64,000 bases of DNA from Proteiniclasticum sediminis (GTDB taxonomy: Bacteria; Bacillota; Clostridia; Clostridiales; Clostridiaceae), in NCBI RefSeq assembly GCF_018128025.1, contig NZ_JAGSCS010000003.1:124001-188000 (forward strand). The letters run 5' to 3'. This document shows positions 1 to 8,005 of this stretch, in pieces (positions within the stretch are counted from its first letter, which is position 1; each line of letters begins with the position of its first letter). The translations under genes were made by a program, and so were the position numbers. Under the pieces are notes generated by a model that saw only the letters and a program-made list of their open reading frames with translations, did no database searches and was not told where the DNA came from.

Positions 1-959
1 AAAAGGCCGATGTCTTTGCCATCGTTCCTGCTACGGCGAATATCATCGGAAAGATTGCCCATGGCATCTCCGATGATTTCATCACCACCTCCGTCATGGC
101 CACCAAGGCAAAGGTGCTCATCGCCCCGGCCATGAATACCCAGATGTATGCCAATCCGCTGGTCCAGGAGAATATTGAGAAGCTCAAGGGGCTGGGGTAC
201 CATTTCGTCAGCCCGGGGGCAGGACGCCTCGCCTGCGGCGATGTGGGAGAAGGCAAGCTGGCCCTGGTGGACGATATTATGGAAGAAATTCTTGCCCTTC
301 TTCATCCCCGCCGGGACTGGGCGGGCAGGCAGGTGCTGATCACGGCGGGGGGGACGGAAGCTCCCATCGATCCTGTCCGGGTGCTAACCAACCATTCCTC
401 CGGGAAAATGGGCATCGCCCTGGCGGAAGTGCTCCGGGACCGGGGCGCTCAGGTCACCCTGATCCATGCTCGGGTAACGGCTCCTCTTCCCCAGGGGGTG
501 GAGCTGGTGGAAGCCAGGACCGTGGAGGCCATGGATACCGCCGTGCAAGGGCGGTTTGCCCAAGCGGACGCCGTCTTCATGGCTGCAGCCGTCTCGGATT
601 ACCAGATGAAGGAAGTATCGCCGGAGAAGATCAAGAAAAGCGGCGATACCTTGACACTGGAACTGGTCAAAGCCAAGGATATCCTGAAGAGTCTGGGCGA
701 AGAGAAAACCCATCAGATTCTCGTGGGCTTTGCGGCGGAATCCCAGGAACTGGAGAAGAATGCCCAGGAAAAGCTTGTCCGGAAGAATCTGGACTTCATC
801 GCCGCCAACAACATTTCCGGCGGCCAGGTCTTTGGCCAGGAGGAAAACCATGTGGTTCTCTATGGACCCCATGGCCTTCGGGTGGATTTGGGGCAGCGCA
901 GCAAAAAGGAAACGGCAGAAATGCTCGTGGACGAAGTCACCAAGCACTTCCAGAAATAA
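1..959 (+). CDS. coaBC: Phosphopantothenoylcysteine decarboxylase / phosphopantothenate-cysteine ligase, 5' truncated
   Basis: Bifunctional coenzyme A enzyme. The CoaB half joins cysteine to 4'-phosphopantothenate and the CoaC half decarboxylates the product. The reading frame is open from position 3, so the start lies upstream of the window. The visible CoaC part has the flavoprotein segment PATANIIGKIAHGISDD, the substrate clamp motif PAMNTQMY and the flap GRLACGDVGEG. The CoaB part starts near base 330 with VLITAGGTEAPIDPVR and HSSGKMG and continues with AAVSDY and KIKKSG. A hairpin terminator follows at 962-991, so this gene ends its transcript. In many Firmicutes coaBC is followed directly by priA; here about 7 kb of transporter and other genes lie between them. 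Confidence 0.95.
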   Translation, partial: KADVFAIVPATANIIGKIAHGISDDFITTSVMATKAKVLIAPAMNTQMYANPLVQENIEKLKGLGYHFVSPGAGRLACGDVGEGKLALVDDIMEEILALLHPRRDWAGRQVLITAGGTEAPIDPVRVLTNHSSGKMGIALAEVLRDRGAQVTLIHARVTAPLPQGVELVEARTVEAMDTAVQGRFAQADAVFMAAAVSDYQMKEVSPEKIKKSGDTLTLELVKAKDILKSLGEEKTHQILVGFAAESQELEKNAQEKLVRKNLDFIAANNISGGQVFGQEENHVVLYGPHGLRVDLGQRSKKETAEMLVDEVTKHFQK

Positions 960-961
960 TC

Positions 962-991
962 AAAACCTCTGCTTTTGGGCAGAGGTTTTTT
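962..991 (+). terminator. Intrinsic terminator of coaBC
   Basis: Arms AACCTCTGC and GCAGAGGTT close a short loop and are followed by a run of T (986-991). It starts three bases after the coaBC stop codon. Confidence 0.85.
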
Positions 992-1002
992 GCGTGTATA
1001 AG

Positions 1003-1036
1003 GATAAGAAAAGAGACTTGCCAAGGCAAGTCTCTT
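1003..1036 (-). terminator. Intrinsic terminator of the liv operon
   Basis: A perfect 12-bp inverted repeat (1011-1022 and 1025-1036, AAGAGACTTGCC and complement) follows the livF stop. Read on the minus strand it ends in TTTTCTTAT. It faces the coaBC terminator, so the two convergent transcripts are separated. Confidence 0.8.
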
Positions 1037-1060
1037 CTTTATGGAGGAAGTTGGGGGAAA

Positions 1061-1765
1061 TCAGCCCCCGAGATAGGCTTTCTTCACTTCATCATTGTTT
1101 ACGAGATCCTTGGAGTAGCCTTCCAGATCGATATAGCCGTTCTTCAGGATATATCCCCGGTTGGAGTACTTCAGGGCCAGATGGGCGTTCTGCTCCACCA
1201 GGAGCACCGTGGTGCCGGCGGCATTGATGTCCCGGACGATGTTGAAGATTTCTTCCACGATGAGGGGAGCCAGTCCCATGGAGGGCTCATCCAACAGGAG
1301 AAGCTTGGGGCGGGCCAGGAGTCCCCGGGCAATGGCCAGCATCTGCTGCTCTCCGCCGGAGAGGGTGCCGGCCAGCTGGTTCTTTCGTTCCAAAAGTCGG
1401 GGGAAGAGCTCGAAGGACCGCTGGAAATCCTTGGCGACGTTCTCTTTATCCTTGCGGGTGATGGCGCCCACTTCCAGGTTTTCGAAGACCGTCATGCGGG
1501 GGAAGATTCGTCGACCTTCCGGCACATGGGAGATGCCCAGTTTCACGATCTCCGAGGCCAGGGTTTTGGAAATGTCCTTTCCCTGGTAGAGGATTTCGCC
1601 GCCGGACTTTCGCTCTAGGCCCGAGATGGTCCGAAGGGTGGTGGTTTTTCCGGAGCCGTTGGCCCCGATGAGGGAGACGATTTCGCCCTCTTCCACATGG
1701 AGATTCACGTCCTTCAAGGCTTGGATGGCCCCGTAGTGGACGCTGAGATGGTTAAGCTTGAGCAA
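1061..1765 (-). CDS. livF: Branched-chain amino acid ABC transporter ATP-binding protein LivF
   Basis: One of the two cytoplasmic ATPases that drive import of Leu, Ile and Val. From a TTG start at 1765 the protein has 234 residues. It has the Walker A GANGSGKT at residues 34-41, the signature LSGGEQQ and the Walker B LLLLDEP followed by GLAP, the usual LivF pattern. An ATG further upstream in the same frame would add about 30 residues lying over livG. I chose TTG because GGAGGTG sits 6 bases before it and because family members begin in the same way. It overlaps livG by 14 bases, so the two are translationally coupled. It is the last gene of the operon. Confidence 0.93.
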   Translation of the reverse strand: MLKLNHLSVHYGAIQALKDVNLHVEEGEIVSLIGANGSGKTTTLRTISGLERKSGGEILYQGKDISKTLASEIVKLGISHVPEGRRIFPRMTVFENLEVGAITRKDKENVAKDFQRSFELFPRLLERKNQLAGTLSGGEQQMLAIARGLLARPKLLLLDEPSMGLAPLIVEEIFNIVRDINAAGTTVLLVEQNAHLALKYSNRGYILKNGYIDLEGYSKDLVNNDEVKKAYLGG

Positions 1766-2537
1766 CGTAGTCACCTCCCAGATAGGCCTTGATGACCCGT
1801 TCATTGTTCTGCACTTCAGCGGGGGTACCCTCGGCGATGAGGTGGCCATAATCAAAGACGAAGATCTTGTCGCAGAGCTTCATGACCAGGGACATGTCAT
1901 GCTCGATGAGGACCACGGTGAGCTGGAAATAGTCCTTCACCCACTGGATGAGCTTGGTCAGCTCGTTGGTTTCGTTGGGATTCATGCCGGCAGCGGGTTC
2001 ATCCAGAAGGAGAACCCTGGGATTGGCTGCCAGGGCCCGGGCGATTTCCACTTTACGCTGATCGCCGTAGGAAAGGTTCTTCGCCTTTTCGTCTTTCTTG
2101 TCGTAGAGATTGAAGATCTTCAGAAGCTCCGTCACTTTTTCATTGGCTGCCTTTTCGCCCTTGAAGAAGGAGGGCAGCCGAAGGATGGAGGGGAGAATCC
2201 CGTAGGTCATGTTGCAGTGGTAGCCGATGAGCACATTGTCAAACACGGTCATTTCCTTGAAAAGACGGATGTTCTGGAAGGTGCGGGCTACGCCGTATTT
2301 CGCCATTTTCTGGGGCTTCAGGTGACGGCTGGAGACCTTATTGTTCAGATGGTAAGTGATTTCCCCCGAGGAAGGCGTGTAGATTCCCGTGAGCAGATTG
2401 AAGAAGGTGGTTTTCCCGGCGCCGTTGGGCCCGATGATTCCGGTGATCTCGTGTTCTTCAATGCCGATGTTGATATCCTGTACGGCTTTGACGCCTCCGA
2501 AATCCTTGGAGAGTTCTTTGACTTTAACCAGTTCCAT
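1752..2537 (-). CDS. livG: Branched-chain amino acid ABC transporter ATP-binding protein LivG
   Basis: Second ATPase of the Liv importer, 261 residues. Walker A is GPNGAGKT at residues 36-43. The signature is the LSYGDQRK variant typical of LivG, and Walker B is LLLDEPAAGMNP. The C-terminal part ends in the LivG-like tail KAYLGG. The start ATG has AAGGAGG upstream. The gene sits 4 bases after livM and overlaps livF, in the usual order J-H-M-G-F. Confidence 0.95.
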   Translation of the reverse strand: MELVKVKELSKDFGGVKAVQDINIGIEEHEITGIIGPNGAGKTTFFNLLTGIYTPSSGEITYHLNNKVSSRHLKPQKMAKYGVARTFQNIRLFKEMTVFDNVLIGYHCNMTYGILPSILRLPSFFKGEKAANEKVTELLKIFNLYDKKDEKAKNLSYGDQRKVEIARALAANPRVLLLDEPAAGMNPNETNELTKLIQWVKDYFQLTVVLIEHDMSLVMKLCDKIFVFDYGHLIAEGTPAEVQNNERVIKAYLGGDYVAQA

Positions 2538-2541
2538 GGCG

Positions 2542-3465
2542 CTAGGCCTCCTTTCTCAGGGGTGATTTGAATTTGCTGAGGAGCGTTTGGGGTTTGTAGA
2601 CCATCATGAGGAAAAGGATCACGGCATAGATGACCATGCGCAGCTCCGGAATGCTCTGGAGGGAGAGCGAAACCAAAGAGAGGGCGATGGCACTGATGAC
2701 GGAGCCCCGGATGCTTCCCAGGCCTCCCATGACCACAATGACCAGGATGTCCACGGACTTCATGAACCCGAAGGAATCGGGCTTGATGAAGTAGAAGTAG
2801 TTGGCGTAAAGGGCACCGGCGATGCCGGCGAAGAGAGCGCCGATGGAGAAGACCAGAACCTTGTAGTAGCTGGTGTTCACGCCCATGGAGGCGGAGGCGA
2901 TCTCGTCTTCCTTGATGGAGATAACCGCCCGGCCGTTGTAGGACCGGATGAAGTTGGAGATGACCACCAGGGTGAGGACGATGAGGGCATACAGCCAGGT
3001 CCAGTTGGTGTAGCGGGGAATATCGTTGAGTCCCATGGCTCCACCGCCATATTCCCAGTTGAGGCCCACGATGCGGATGATCTCGCCGAAGCCTAAGGTG
3101 GCGATGGCCAGGTAATCCCCTTTAAGCCGAAGGGTGGGGGTGCCGATGAAGACGCCTGCCAAAGCGGCGGCCAGGGCGGCGCCGATGATGCCCACGATGA
3201 AGGGCAGTCCCAGCTTTGCCGTGAGGATGGCGGAGGCATAGGCACCGATGGCCATGAAGGCGGCATGGCCTAAAGAAAACTGACCGGTGAATCCGGTGAT
3301 GAGGTTCAGGCTCACCGCCAGGATGATGTTAATGCCAATGGTCACCATATTGAGAAAAATATAGGAGTCAATGACGCCCAGATTCATGAGGAGAAGCACA
3401 GCCAGGTATATGGCGAGGATGCCGGCGGTTTTCATTGCGTTCTTTTTTGTCAACATTTCTTTCAT
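2542..3465 (-). CDS. livM: Branched-chain amino acid ABC transporter permease LivM
   Basis: Integral membrane permease of the Liv importer, 307 residues from the ATG at 3465. It is mostly hydrophobic, with about eight or more membrane spans. It carries the conserved stretch NLITGFTGQFSLGHAAFMAIGAY and the coupling segment ASASMGVNTSYYKVLVFSIGA typical of LivM. A GTG at 3474 in the same frame would add three residues. AGGTGG lies 5 bases before the ATG, so the ATG is preferred. The gene directly follows livH. Confidence 0.94.
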   Translation of the reverse strand: MKEMLTKKNAMKTAGILAIYLAVLLLMNLGVIDSYIFLNMVTIGINIILAVSLNLITGFTGQFSLGHAAFMAIGAYASAILTAKLGLPFIVGIIGAALAAALAGVFIGTPTLRLKGDYLAIATLGFGEIIRIVGLNWEYGGGAMGLNDIPRYTNWTWLYALIVLTLVVISNFIRSYNGRAVISIKEDEIASASMGVNTSYYKVLVFSIGALFAGIAGALYANYFYFIKPDSFGFMKSVDILVIVVMGGLGSIRGSVISAIALSLVSLSLQSIPELRMVIYAVILFLMMVYKPQTLLSKFKSPLRKEA

Positions 3466-3474
3466 CGTAACCAC

Positions 3475-4359
3475 CTATACCTTTTCTGCACTGTTGTAGC
3501 CCATGAGACCCGTGGGCTTCACCAGAAGGACGAGAATCAAAATGAGGAAGGCCACGGCATCTTTAACGAGAGAGTACCCGGCAGCACTGACCAGGGTTTC
3601 CACAAGGCCCAGGAAAAATCCGCCAAACACCGCACCAGGAATGATGCCGATGCCGCCGATGACGGCGGAGACGAAGGCTTTGAGGCCCGGAGTGGCCCCC
3701 ATGAGGGGGTTAATGGTGCTGTAGTAGATACCGATGAGGACACCCGCAGCACCCGCCAGGGCGGAGCCTAGGAAGAAGGTGTAGGAGATGGTCTTGTTGA
3801 CGTTGATCCCCATGAGCTCTGCGGCATCCTTGTCCTGGGACAGGGCGCGCATGGACTTGCCCACCTTGGTGCGGTTGGTGATGTACATGAGCAACACCAT
3901 GAGGAGCACCGTGATGCCGATGATGTAGAGGCTCTTGATGTCGATGACCGCTCCGGTGTTAAAGACCTTCAGCTGGGTGGCGGGAAGAACATCCTTGTAG
4001 GTGCGGCTTTCCGGTCCCACGAAATACATCATTCCATACTGGAGGAAAAGCGAGACTGCAATGGCCGTAATGAGAGCGGAGATTCGGGATCCGCCGCGAA
4101 GGGGCTTGTAGGCAACTTTCTCAATGACGACGCCAAGGAGACCGCAGGCAACCATGGAAATCACCAGGGCAGGGAGAAAAGAGAATCCAAAGATTCCCGT
4201 CAAAGCAAATCCGATATAGGCGCCGACCATGAGCACATCACCGTGGGCGAAGTTGATCAGGTTGATGATTCCGTAGACCATGGTGTATCCCAGGGCAATG
4301 AGGGCGTAGATGCTGCCCAGGGAGACCCCGTTGATCATTTGTTGCACAATTTGTTCCAA
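3475..4359 (-). CDS. livH: Branched-chain amino acid ABC transporter permease LivH
   Basis: Membrane permease partner of LivM, 294 residues, strongly hydrophobic. It contains the family motifs GSIYALIALGYTMVYGI, NLINFAHGD near the N-terminus and the coupling loop MRALSQDKDAAELMGINV. The start is TTG, with AAGGAGG 9 bases upstream. The weak start codon and a hairpin between livJ and livH (4383-4418) both fit lower expression of the permease than of the binding protein. The gene ends next to livM without a gap. Confidence 0.94.
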   Translation of the reverse strand: MEQIVQQMINGVSLGSIYALIALGYTMVYGIINLINFAHGDVLMVGAYIGFALTGIFGFSFLPALVISMVACGLLGVVIEKVAYKPLRGGSRISALITAIAVSLFLQYGMMYFVGPESRTYKDVLPATQLKVFNTGAVIDIKSLYIIGITVLLMVLLMYITNRTKVGKSMRALSQDKDAAELMGINVNKTISYTFFLGSALAGAAGVLIGIYYSTINPLMGATPGLKAFVSAVIGGIGIIPGAVFGGFFLGLVETLVSAAGYSLVKDAVAFLILILVLLVKPTGLMGYNSAEKV

Positions 4360-4382
4360 AATGAATTTCCTCCTTATAATGG

Positions 4383-4418
4383 ACTATAGGCTGTCGTTAT
4401 GCGACAGCCTTCCATAGT
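4383..4418 (-). other. Intercistronic hairpin between livJ and livH
   Basis: Arms GGCTGTCG and CGACAGCC (4389-4396 and 4402-4409) with an outer ACTAT/ATAGT pairing form a stable stem in the leftward transcript. No T run follows, so it is not a classic terminator. It may protect the livJ 3' end or set the ratio of binding protein to membrane genes. Confidence 0.6.
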
Positions 4419-4433
4419 ACCAGAACCGAATTT

Positions 4434-5597
4434 TTAGGGTTCCTGCTTCATGAAGTAAGTGGGGACACCGCCTTCAATCTTCAGGATGGTTACAGCCTTG
4501 ATGGGGTTGTGGAACTCGTCCATGGTCAGCGTACCCGTGATTCCCTTGAAGTCCTTGGTGGCAGCCAGGGCATCCTTCAGCTTTTCGCGGTCAGCGGATC
4601 CGGCTCTTTCCAGGGCATCAGCCACCATGTAGGCCATGTCATAACCCAGGGCGTTGAAGGCATCAGGATCGGCACCATAGGCCTTGTTGAAAGCTTCCTT
4701 GAAGGCAACGACATCCGGTGAAGTATCGCTGGAGGTGTAGTGGTTGGAGTAGTAGGTGTTTTCCAGGGCATCGGCTCCGGCGATTTCCAGAAGCTTGGGA
4801 GAATCCAATCCGTCAGCGCCGAGAACGGGAACGTTCAGGCCCAGTTCGCGAGCCTGCTTGATGATGAGGCCCACTTCCTCATAGTAACCAGGGACGAAAA
4901 GCACATCGGGGTTGGAGGCCTTAATGGTGGTCAGGAGGGTTTTGAAATCCGTGTCTTTCGCCTGATAAGCTTCTTCAGCCACGATCTTTCCGCCGAGGCC
5001 TTCATAGGTTTCGGTGAAGTTCACGGTGAGACCCTTGCTGTAGTCTGAAGTGTTGTCGCGCAGGATGGCTGCATTCTTGAAGCCCAGTTCAGAGAAGGCA
5101 AAGTTGGCCATGGTGATTCCCTGGAAGGAATCGCTGAAGCAGGTCTTAAAGACATACTCGCGGACCTTGCCGTTGGAATCCAGCGTCACATCGTCGGCGG
5201 TGGAAGAAGCGGAGATCAGGGGAACCTTGTTTTCCGTGGCAGGAGGCAGCGCAGCCTTCACATTGCCGGAAGTGGCAGGGCCCAGGATGGCCACAACATT
5301 GTCGCGGGTAGCCAGTCTTGAGGAGACATTGGCGGCTTCATCAGTGAGGGACTTGTTGTCCACTTTCACCAGTTCCACCTGCTTGCCCAGGACGCCGCCC
5401 TTGTCATTGATTTCCTTGAAGGCCATTTCAATGCCGTTAACCAGGCTCTGGCCATAGGTGGACACGTTACCGGACAGTTCATAGTTCAGTCCGATTTTAA
5501 TGGTTTTGGCATCCGCCGTGGATGCCTTGGCGCCGCAGCCGGCCAAGACCAGTGCAGACATGAGTCCTGCAGTAAAGAGTTTCAATCCTTTTTTCAT
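4434..5597 (-). CDS. livJ: Branched-chain amino acid ABC transporter substrate-binding lipoprotein
   Basis: Extracellular binding protein of the Liv importer, 387 residues. The N-terminus is a lipoprotein signal: MKKGLKLF, a hydrophobic core, and the lipobox LAGC with Cys21 as the lipidated residue. The mature part is a type I periplasmic-binding fold, with IKIGLNYELSGNVSTYGQ, AILGPATSGN and PLISASSTADDVT. It is the first gene of the operon, with a TGGAGGG SD, and lies directly behind the T-box leader. Substrate is assigned as branched-chain amino acids from family and from the Ile-specific T-box. Members of this family can prefer other amino acids, so the exact ligand is not proven. Confidence 0.93.
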   Translation of the reverse strand: MKKGLKLFTAGLMSALVLAGCGAKASTADAKTIKIGLNYELSGNVSTYGQSLVNGIEMAFKEINDKGGVLGKQVELVKVDNKSLTDEAANVSSRLATRDNVVAILGPATSGNVKAALPPATENKVPLISASSTADDVTLDSNGKVREYVFKTCFSDSFQGITMANFAFSELGFKNAAILRDNTSDYSKGLTVNFTETYEGLGGKIVAEEAYQAKDTDFKTLLTTIKASNPDVLFVPGYYEEVGLIIKQARELGLNVPVLGADGLDSPKLLEIAGADALENTYYSNHYTSSDTSPDVVAFKEAFNKAYGADPDAFNALGYDMAYMVADALERAGSADREKLKDALAATKDFKGITGTLTMDEFHNPIKAVTILKIEGGVPTYFMKQEP

Positions 5598-5634
5598 TTG
5601 TTTCCCTCCATAATGTTATAATTGCTGATTGGGT

Positions 5635-5682
5635 ATAAAAAAACCTCTATTAAGTATACATGGGGGTATACATAATAGAGGT
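5635..5682 (-). terminator. T-box regulated terminator of the liv leader
   Basis: On the minus strand, arms CACCTCTATTA and TAATAGAGG close over an inner GTATAC pair and are followed by seven T. The 5' arm overlaps the region needed for the antiterminator, as expected for a T-box switch. The end is about 40 bases before livJ. Confidence 0.9.
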
Positions 5683-5906
5683 GCTTTTAGCACGGTACCA
5701 CTCTACTTCATCGGGACCTTCCGGTCACGACCTTTGCGGGTTCTGACAAACCTCAGCCCGGTAACGGGGGCATACGTCATGACTTACTTTAAGTTCGGTC
5801 ATGAAGCTCAGAAGTGATCTTTGTCCAATCCGTCATCTCCGGTTCTCAGCTTACCCGGTTCTCTGTGGATGTCTCTGGAGTGGACTTGTCTTCGTCATCG
5901 CTGCTG
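5637..5906 (-). promoter_or_regulatory. T-box riboswitch, specifier ATC (isoleucine)
   Basis: Read leftward, stem I opens with GCGATGACGAAGACAAGT, followed by AGAGAACCGGGTAAGC and GAGAACCGG, the usual distal elements. The specifier loop gives GATCACTTCTGAGC; the codon is ATC at 5818-5816, followed by a purine and by CTTC that pairs with GAAG at the base of stem I. The T-box core AGTGGTACCGTG is at 5691-5702; its TGGT end calls for a tRNA discriminator A, as in tRNA-Ile. A terminator follows. Inference: uncharged tRNA-Ile opens transcription of livJHMGF when isoleucine is short. Confidence 0.9.
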
Positions 5907-5937
5907 TTTTTATGGGGTTCGGTTGAACCTTGAATGA

Positions 5938-5966
5938 ATATTAACATTTCGATAATGGAATGTCAA
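5938..5966 (-). promoter_or_regulatory. Promoter of the liv operon
   Basis: On the minus strand a perfect -35 TTGACA (5966-5961), a 17-base spacer and -10 TAATAT (5943-5938). It lies about 35 bases before the first conserved T-box bases. Confidence 0.85.
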
Positions 5967-6175
5967 CGTCCTTTTTATTTTAATTACAAATCTGCCATTT
6001 TGATGCGAATCGAATAGCTAAGCTAAGGCTTTGCTTAATAATCAGCAATTTTGAACCACAAACGTTTACAGAATGGTCATAATTATCATTTGGTTAACAA
6101 AATACCGGGGATACCCTTGATATCGTCAATTCCCGGTTCTATGATGGAACCAAAGAACGGGAAGGAGGAAACGTT
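5967..6175. other. AT-rich gap between the liv promoter and the CHAD gene
   Basis: No gene is seen here. Two short hairpins lie just before the CHAD gene (ACCGGG/CCCGGT at about 6105-6138 and GGTTC/GAACC nearby). A possible rightward -10 is CATAAT at 6078-6083, but no good -35 goes with it. The rightward promoter is therefore unresolved. Confidence 0.4.
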
Positions 6176-7063
6176 TTGAATGATAAAAATTTTTTTGCTT
6201 ACCCTGTCTCGGAACGTGAAAATCCGATGAACCGCTTTGACGAAACGATGCGAAAGATTCGGGAAGTCCAGGAGATAATGCTCGTTACCTTCACGGAAGG
6301 AGAGCCCCAGGAGGAAGAACTGATCCACGATCTCCGGATCAATTTCCGTCGCCTTTTAGCTCTCCTTTCTTTTTATGCCCCGCTTCTTCGGAAGAAATGG
6401 AGAAGGGAGACGGAGGACCTTCTAAAGAAGCTTCTTCGGTCCTTGGGACTTTCACGGGAGCTTCAAATGTTGGAGAAAGCCTGGGAGAAATATCAGGGGT
6501 CCCTCACAAAGGATACGACCCGGAAAGAGGTTCCTGAGGCTTTTTCCGAAGCCCTTGGTTCGTTTATTGCCGTGGATCAGGAGAAGAAAGGAGAGCCTCA
6601 AGAGGATCTTCTTTCCATATGGTGGGAGGTTTGCTGGCGGCTGGATGCACCATCGGATATTTTATGGAGAAAAAAACGAGTGAAAGCCGCATCCGAGTCT
6701 TCGGATTTTGAGCGCCAGCGGATGAGAAGTCTTCAGATGAAGCTTCAGCAAAAAGAAGCCTCCGTCGACCCGAAGGACAGCCGAGCAGTCCATCAGCTTC
6801 GCATTGCCGGTAAAGGGGCCATGTATGCCGCTGAACTTTTGGGCGGATCCTGGGACGATGAATTTATCGACTGGCTCCGTCATCTTCAAAAGCTCCATGA
6901 CCTCATCGGAAAAATCCACGATGGGGAGGTGAATCTAGGACTGCTCCAAGAGGTGGAGAAAATCCGAGGGAAGACAGGAGCCCTGGAGGGCTTTCGTCAG
7001 TATTTGATTCAGGAAGAGAGAAGAGGGCAAGAGATTCTGGAGGACCTTTTGATCCGAGATTAA
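6176..7063 (+). CDS. CHAD domain protein
   Basis: Protein of 295 residues, almost all helical and highly charged, matching the CHAD (conserved histidine alpha-helical) family. It carries two repeats of the typical motif: ELIHDLRINFRRLLALLSFY in the N-terminal half and AVHQLRIAGKGAMYAAELL in the C-terminal half, the latter followed by LQKLHDLIGKIHD. CHAD proteins bind polyphosphate, and some are linked to polyphosphate granules. No CYTH domain is fused or adjacent here, which is common when CHAD acts in polyphosphate chemistry. The start is TTG with GAAGGAGG upstream. It stands alone between the liv promoter and a convergent gene. Confidence 0.8.
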   Translation: MNDKNFFAYPVSERENPMNRFDETMRKIREVQEIMLVTFTEGEPQEEELIHDLRINFRRLLALLSFYAPLLRKKWRRETEDLLKKLLRSLGLSRELQMLEKAWEKYQGSLTKDTTRKEVPEAFSEALGSFIAVDQEKKGEPQEDLLSIWWEVCWRLDAPSDILWRKKRVKAASESSDFERQRMRSLQMKLQQKEASVDPKDSRAVHQLRIAGKGAMYAAELLGGSWDDEFIDWLRHLQKLHDLIGKIHDGEVNLGLLQEVEKIRGKTGALEGFRQYLIQEERRGQEILEDLLIRD

Positions 7064-7099
7064 GGAGAGAGAGAAGATTCCATATAGGTTTCCAAGGCA

Positions 7100-7152
7100 G
7101 ACAAAAGAAAGCTCCAGAAACGGCTATGCCGATTTCCGGAGCTTCATTATTT
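7100..7152. terminator. Bidirectional terminator between CHAD gene and the minus-strand gene
   Basis: Arms AAGCTCC (7109-7115) and GGAGCTT (7138-7144) enclose a second imperfect stem around ACGGC/GCCGA. The plus side ends in CATTATTTT, the minus side in TTTCTTTTGTC, so it can serve both converging genes. Confidence 0.75.
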
Positions 7153-7153
7153 T

Positions 7154-7825
7154 CTAGTCATTCGGGACCACAACGACGGAGGAGGCTTGAGCCTGGAGGG
7201 GATAGCTTTCCATGATGCCACCGGTGATGATGGCCACCACGGTGTCCCCAGGATTCAGGTAGGGCTCCCCTGGAGGAGCGGAGAAGGGATAATAAGACGT
7301 ATCCTTCACCGTGAGCCAAATGGGAGTGTCGCCGCTGTACCCGGTGAGTTCACCCTGAGCCAGGAAACTGAAGACCACATCCCCTTGACCTTCCTTCACT
7401 TCCAGGACCTTTCCCCGGAGCACCGGATCCTCGGAGATCCGCTGAAGGAGCGTCACGTTATCTGCGCTGCCCTGGGCGGGGTAGCTGGTGAGGAAGATCC
7501 CGGGACCTTCCAGACGAATCTTCTGTCCCACCTGCAGTTCGGTTTTGGCGATATTTTTCTTATTTTCACGAATTCTGGCATCGGAGGAGAGTCGGTAATG
7601 GGTGACGGTGCGGGATCCGCCGCTCTTTCCCATGGAACCTCCGGTGAATGAGCCATCCACCAGCATGCCCAGGACGCCGTTTTCCTCCTGAATGGACAAG
7701 ATGGTTCCTTCATAGACCGCGCGATCGTCATTGCCCCGGAGCAGTTTGTATCCGGCCATGGATCCCAGGACCAGAATCAGGATCCCCAGGATGATGAATT
7801 TTTGGTTTCTTGGATGAAAATCCAT
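7154..7825 (-). CDS. Single-pass membrane-anchored protein of unknown function
   Basis: I do not recognise this 223-residue protein. Residues 10-27 (KFIILGILILVLGSMAGY) form one membrane segment after a short basic N-terminus, so the rest should face outward. The outer part looks like two similar beta-rich halves. Each has a strand pattern of the kind YEGTILSIQEENGVL or LRGKVLEVKEGQGDVV, then a turn, and then GQKIRLEGPG or GDTVVAIITGG. This suggests two small barrel-like domains, perhaps OB-like, but this is inference. A Gly/Ser-rich loop GGSMGKSGGS lies near residue 62. SD is GGGAGGAAC. It is alone, facing priA across a short gap. Confidence 0.7.
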   Translation of the reverse strand: MDFHPRNQKFIILGILILVLGSMAGYKLLRGNDDRAVYEGTILSIQEENGVLGMLVDGSFTGGSMGKSGGSRTVTHYRLSSDARIRENKKNIAKTELQVGQKIRLEGPGIFLTSYPAQGSADNVTLLQRISEDPVLRGKVLEVKEGQGDVVFSFLAQGELTGYSGDTPIWLTVKDTSYYPFSAPPGEPYLNPGDTVVAIITGGIMESYPLQAQASSVVVVPND

Positions 7826-7947
7826 GGAATGTTCCTCCCTTAAGGTCTTTACTTGGTAAGTCTATTAAATCATGGCTCAGGAACCTTTGGGTGACAGATT
7901 CTTTACATGAAGGAACCCACGAACCCACGGACTTCTGGGGGAAGCCG

Positions 7948-7976
7948 TGGAAGGGAAGGCCAACTCGTGTTATAAT
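7948..7976 (+). promoter_or_regulatory. Candidate promoter of priA
   Basis: A perfect -10 TATAAT at 7971-7976 with a weak -35 TGGAAG 17 bases upstream. It is 30 bases before the priA start and is the best match in the gap. Confidence 0.45.
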
Positions 7977-8005
7977 AACCACGTTAAGAAGGGGGGAGAA
8001 ATGCG

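Noticed and set aside
5629..5817. Short plus-strand frame in front of the liv operon
   Set aside because: It lies wholly on the reverse side of the T-box riboswitch and has no SD or family resemblance.
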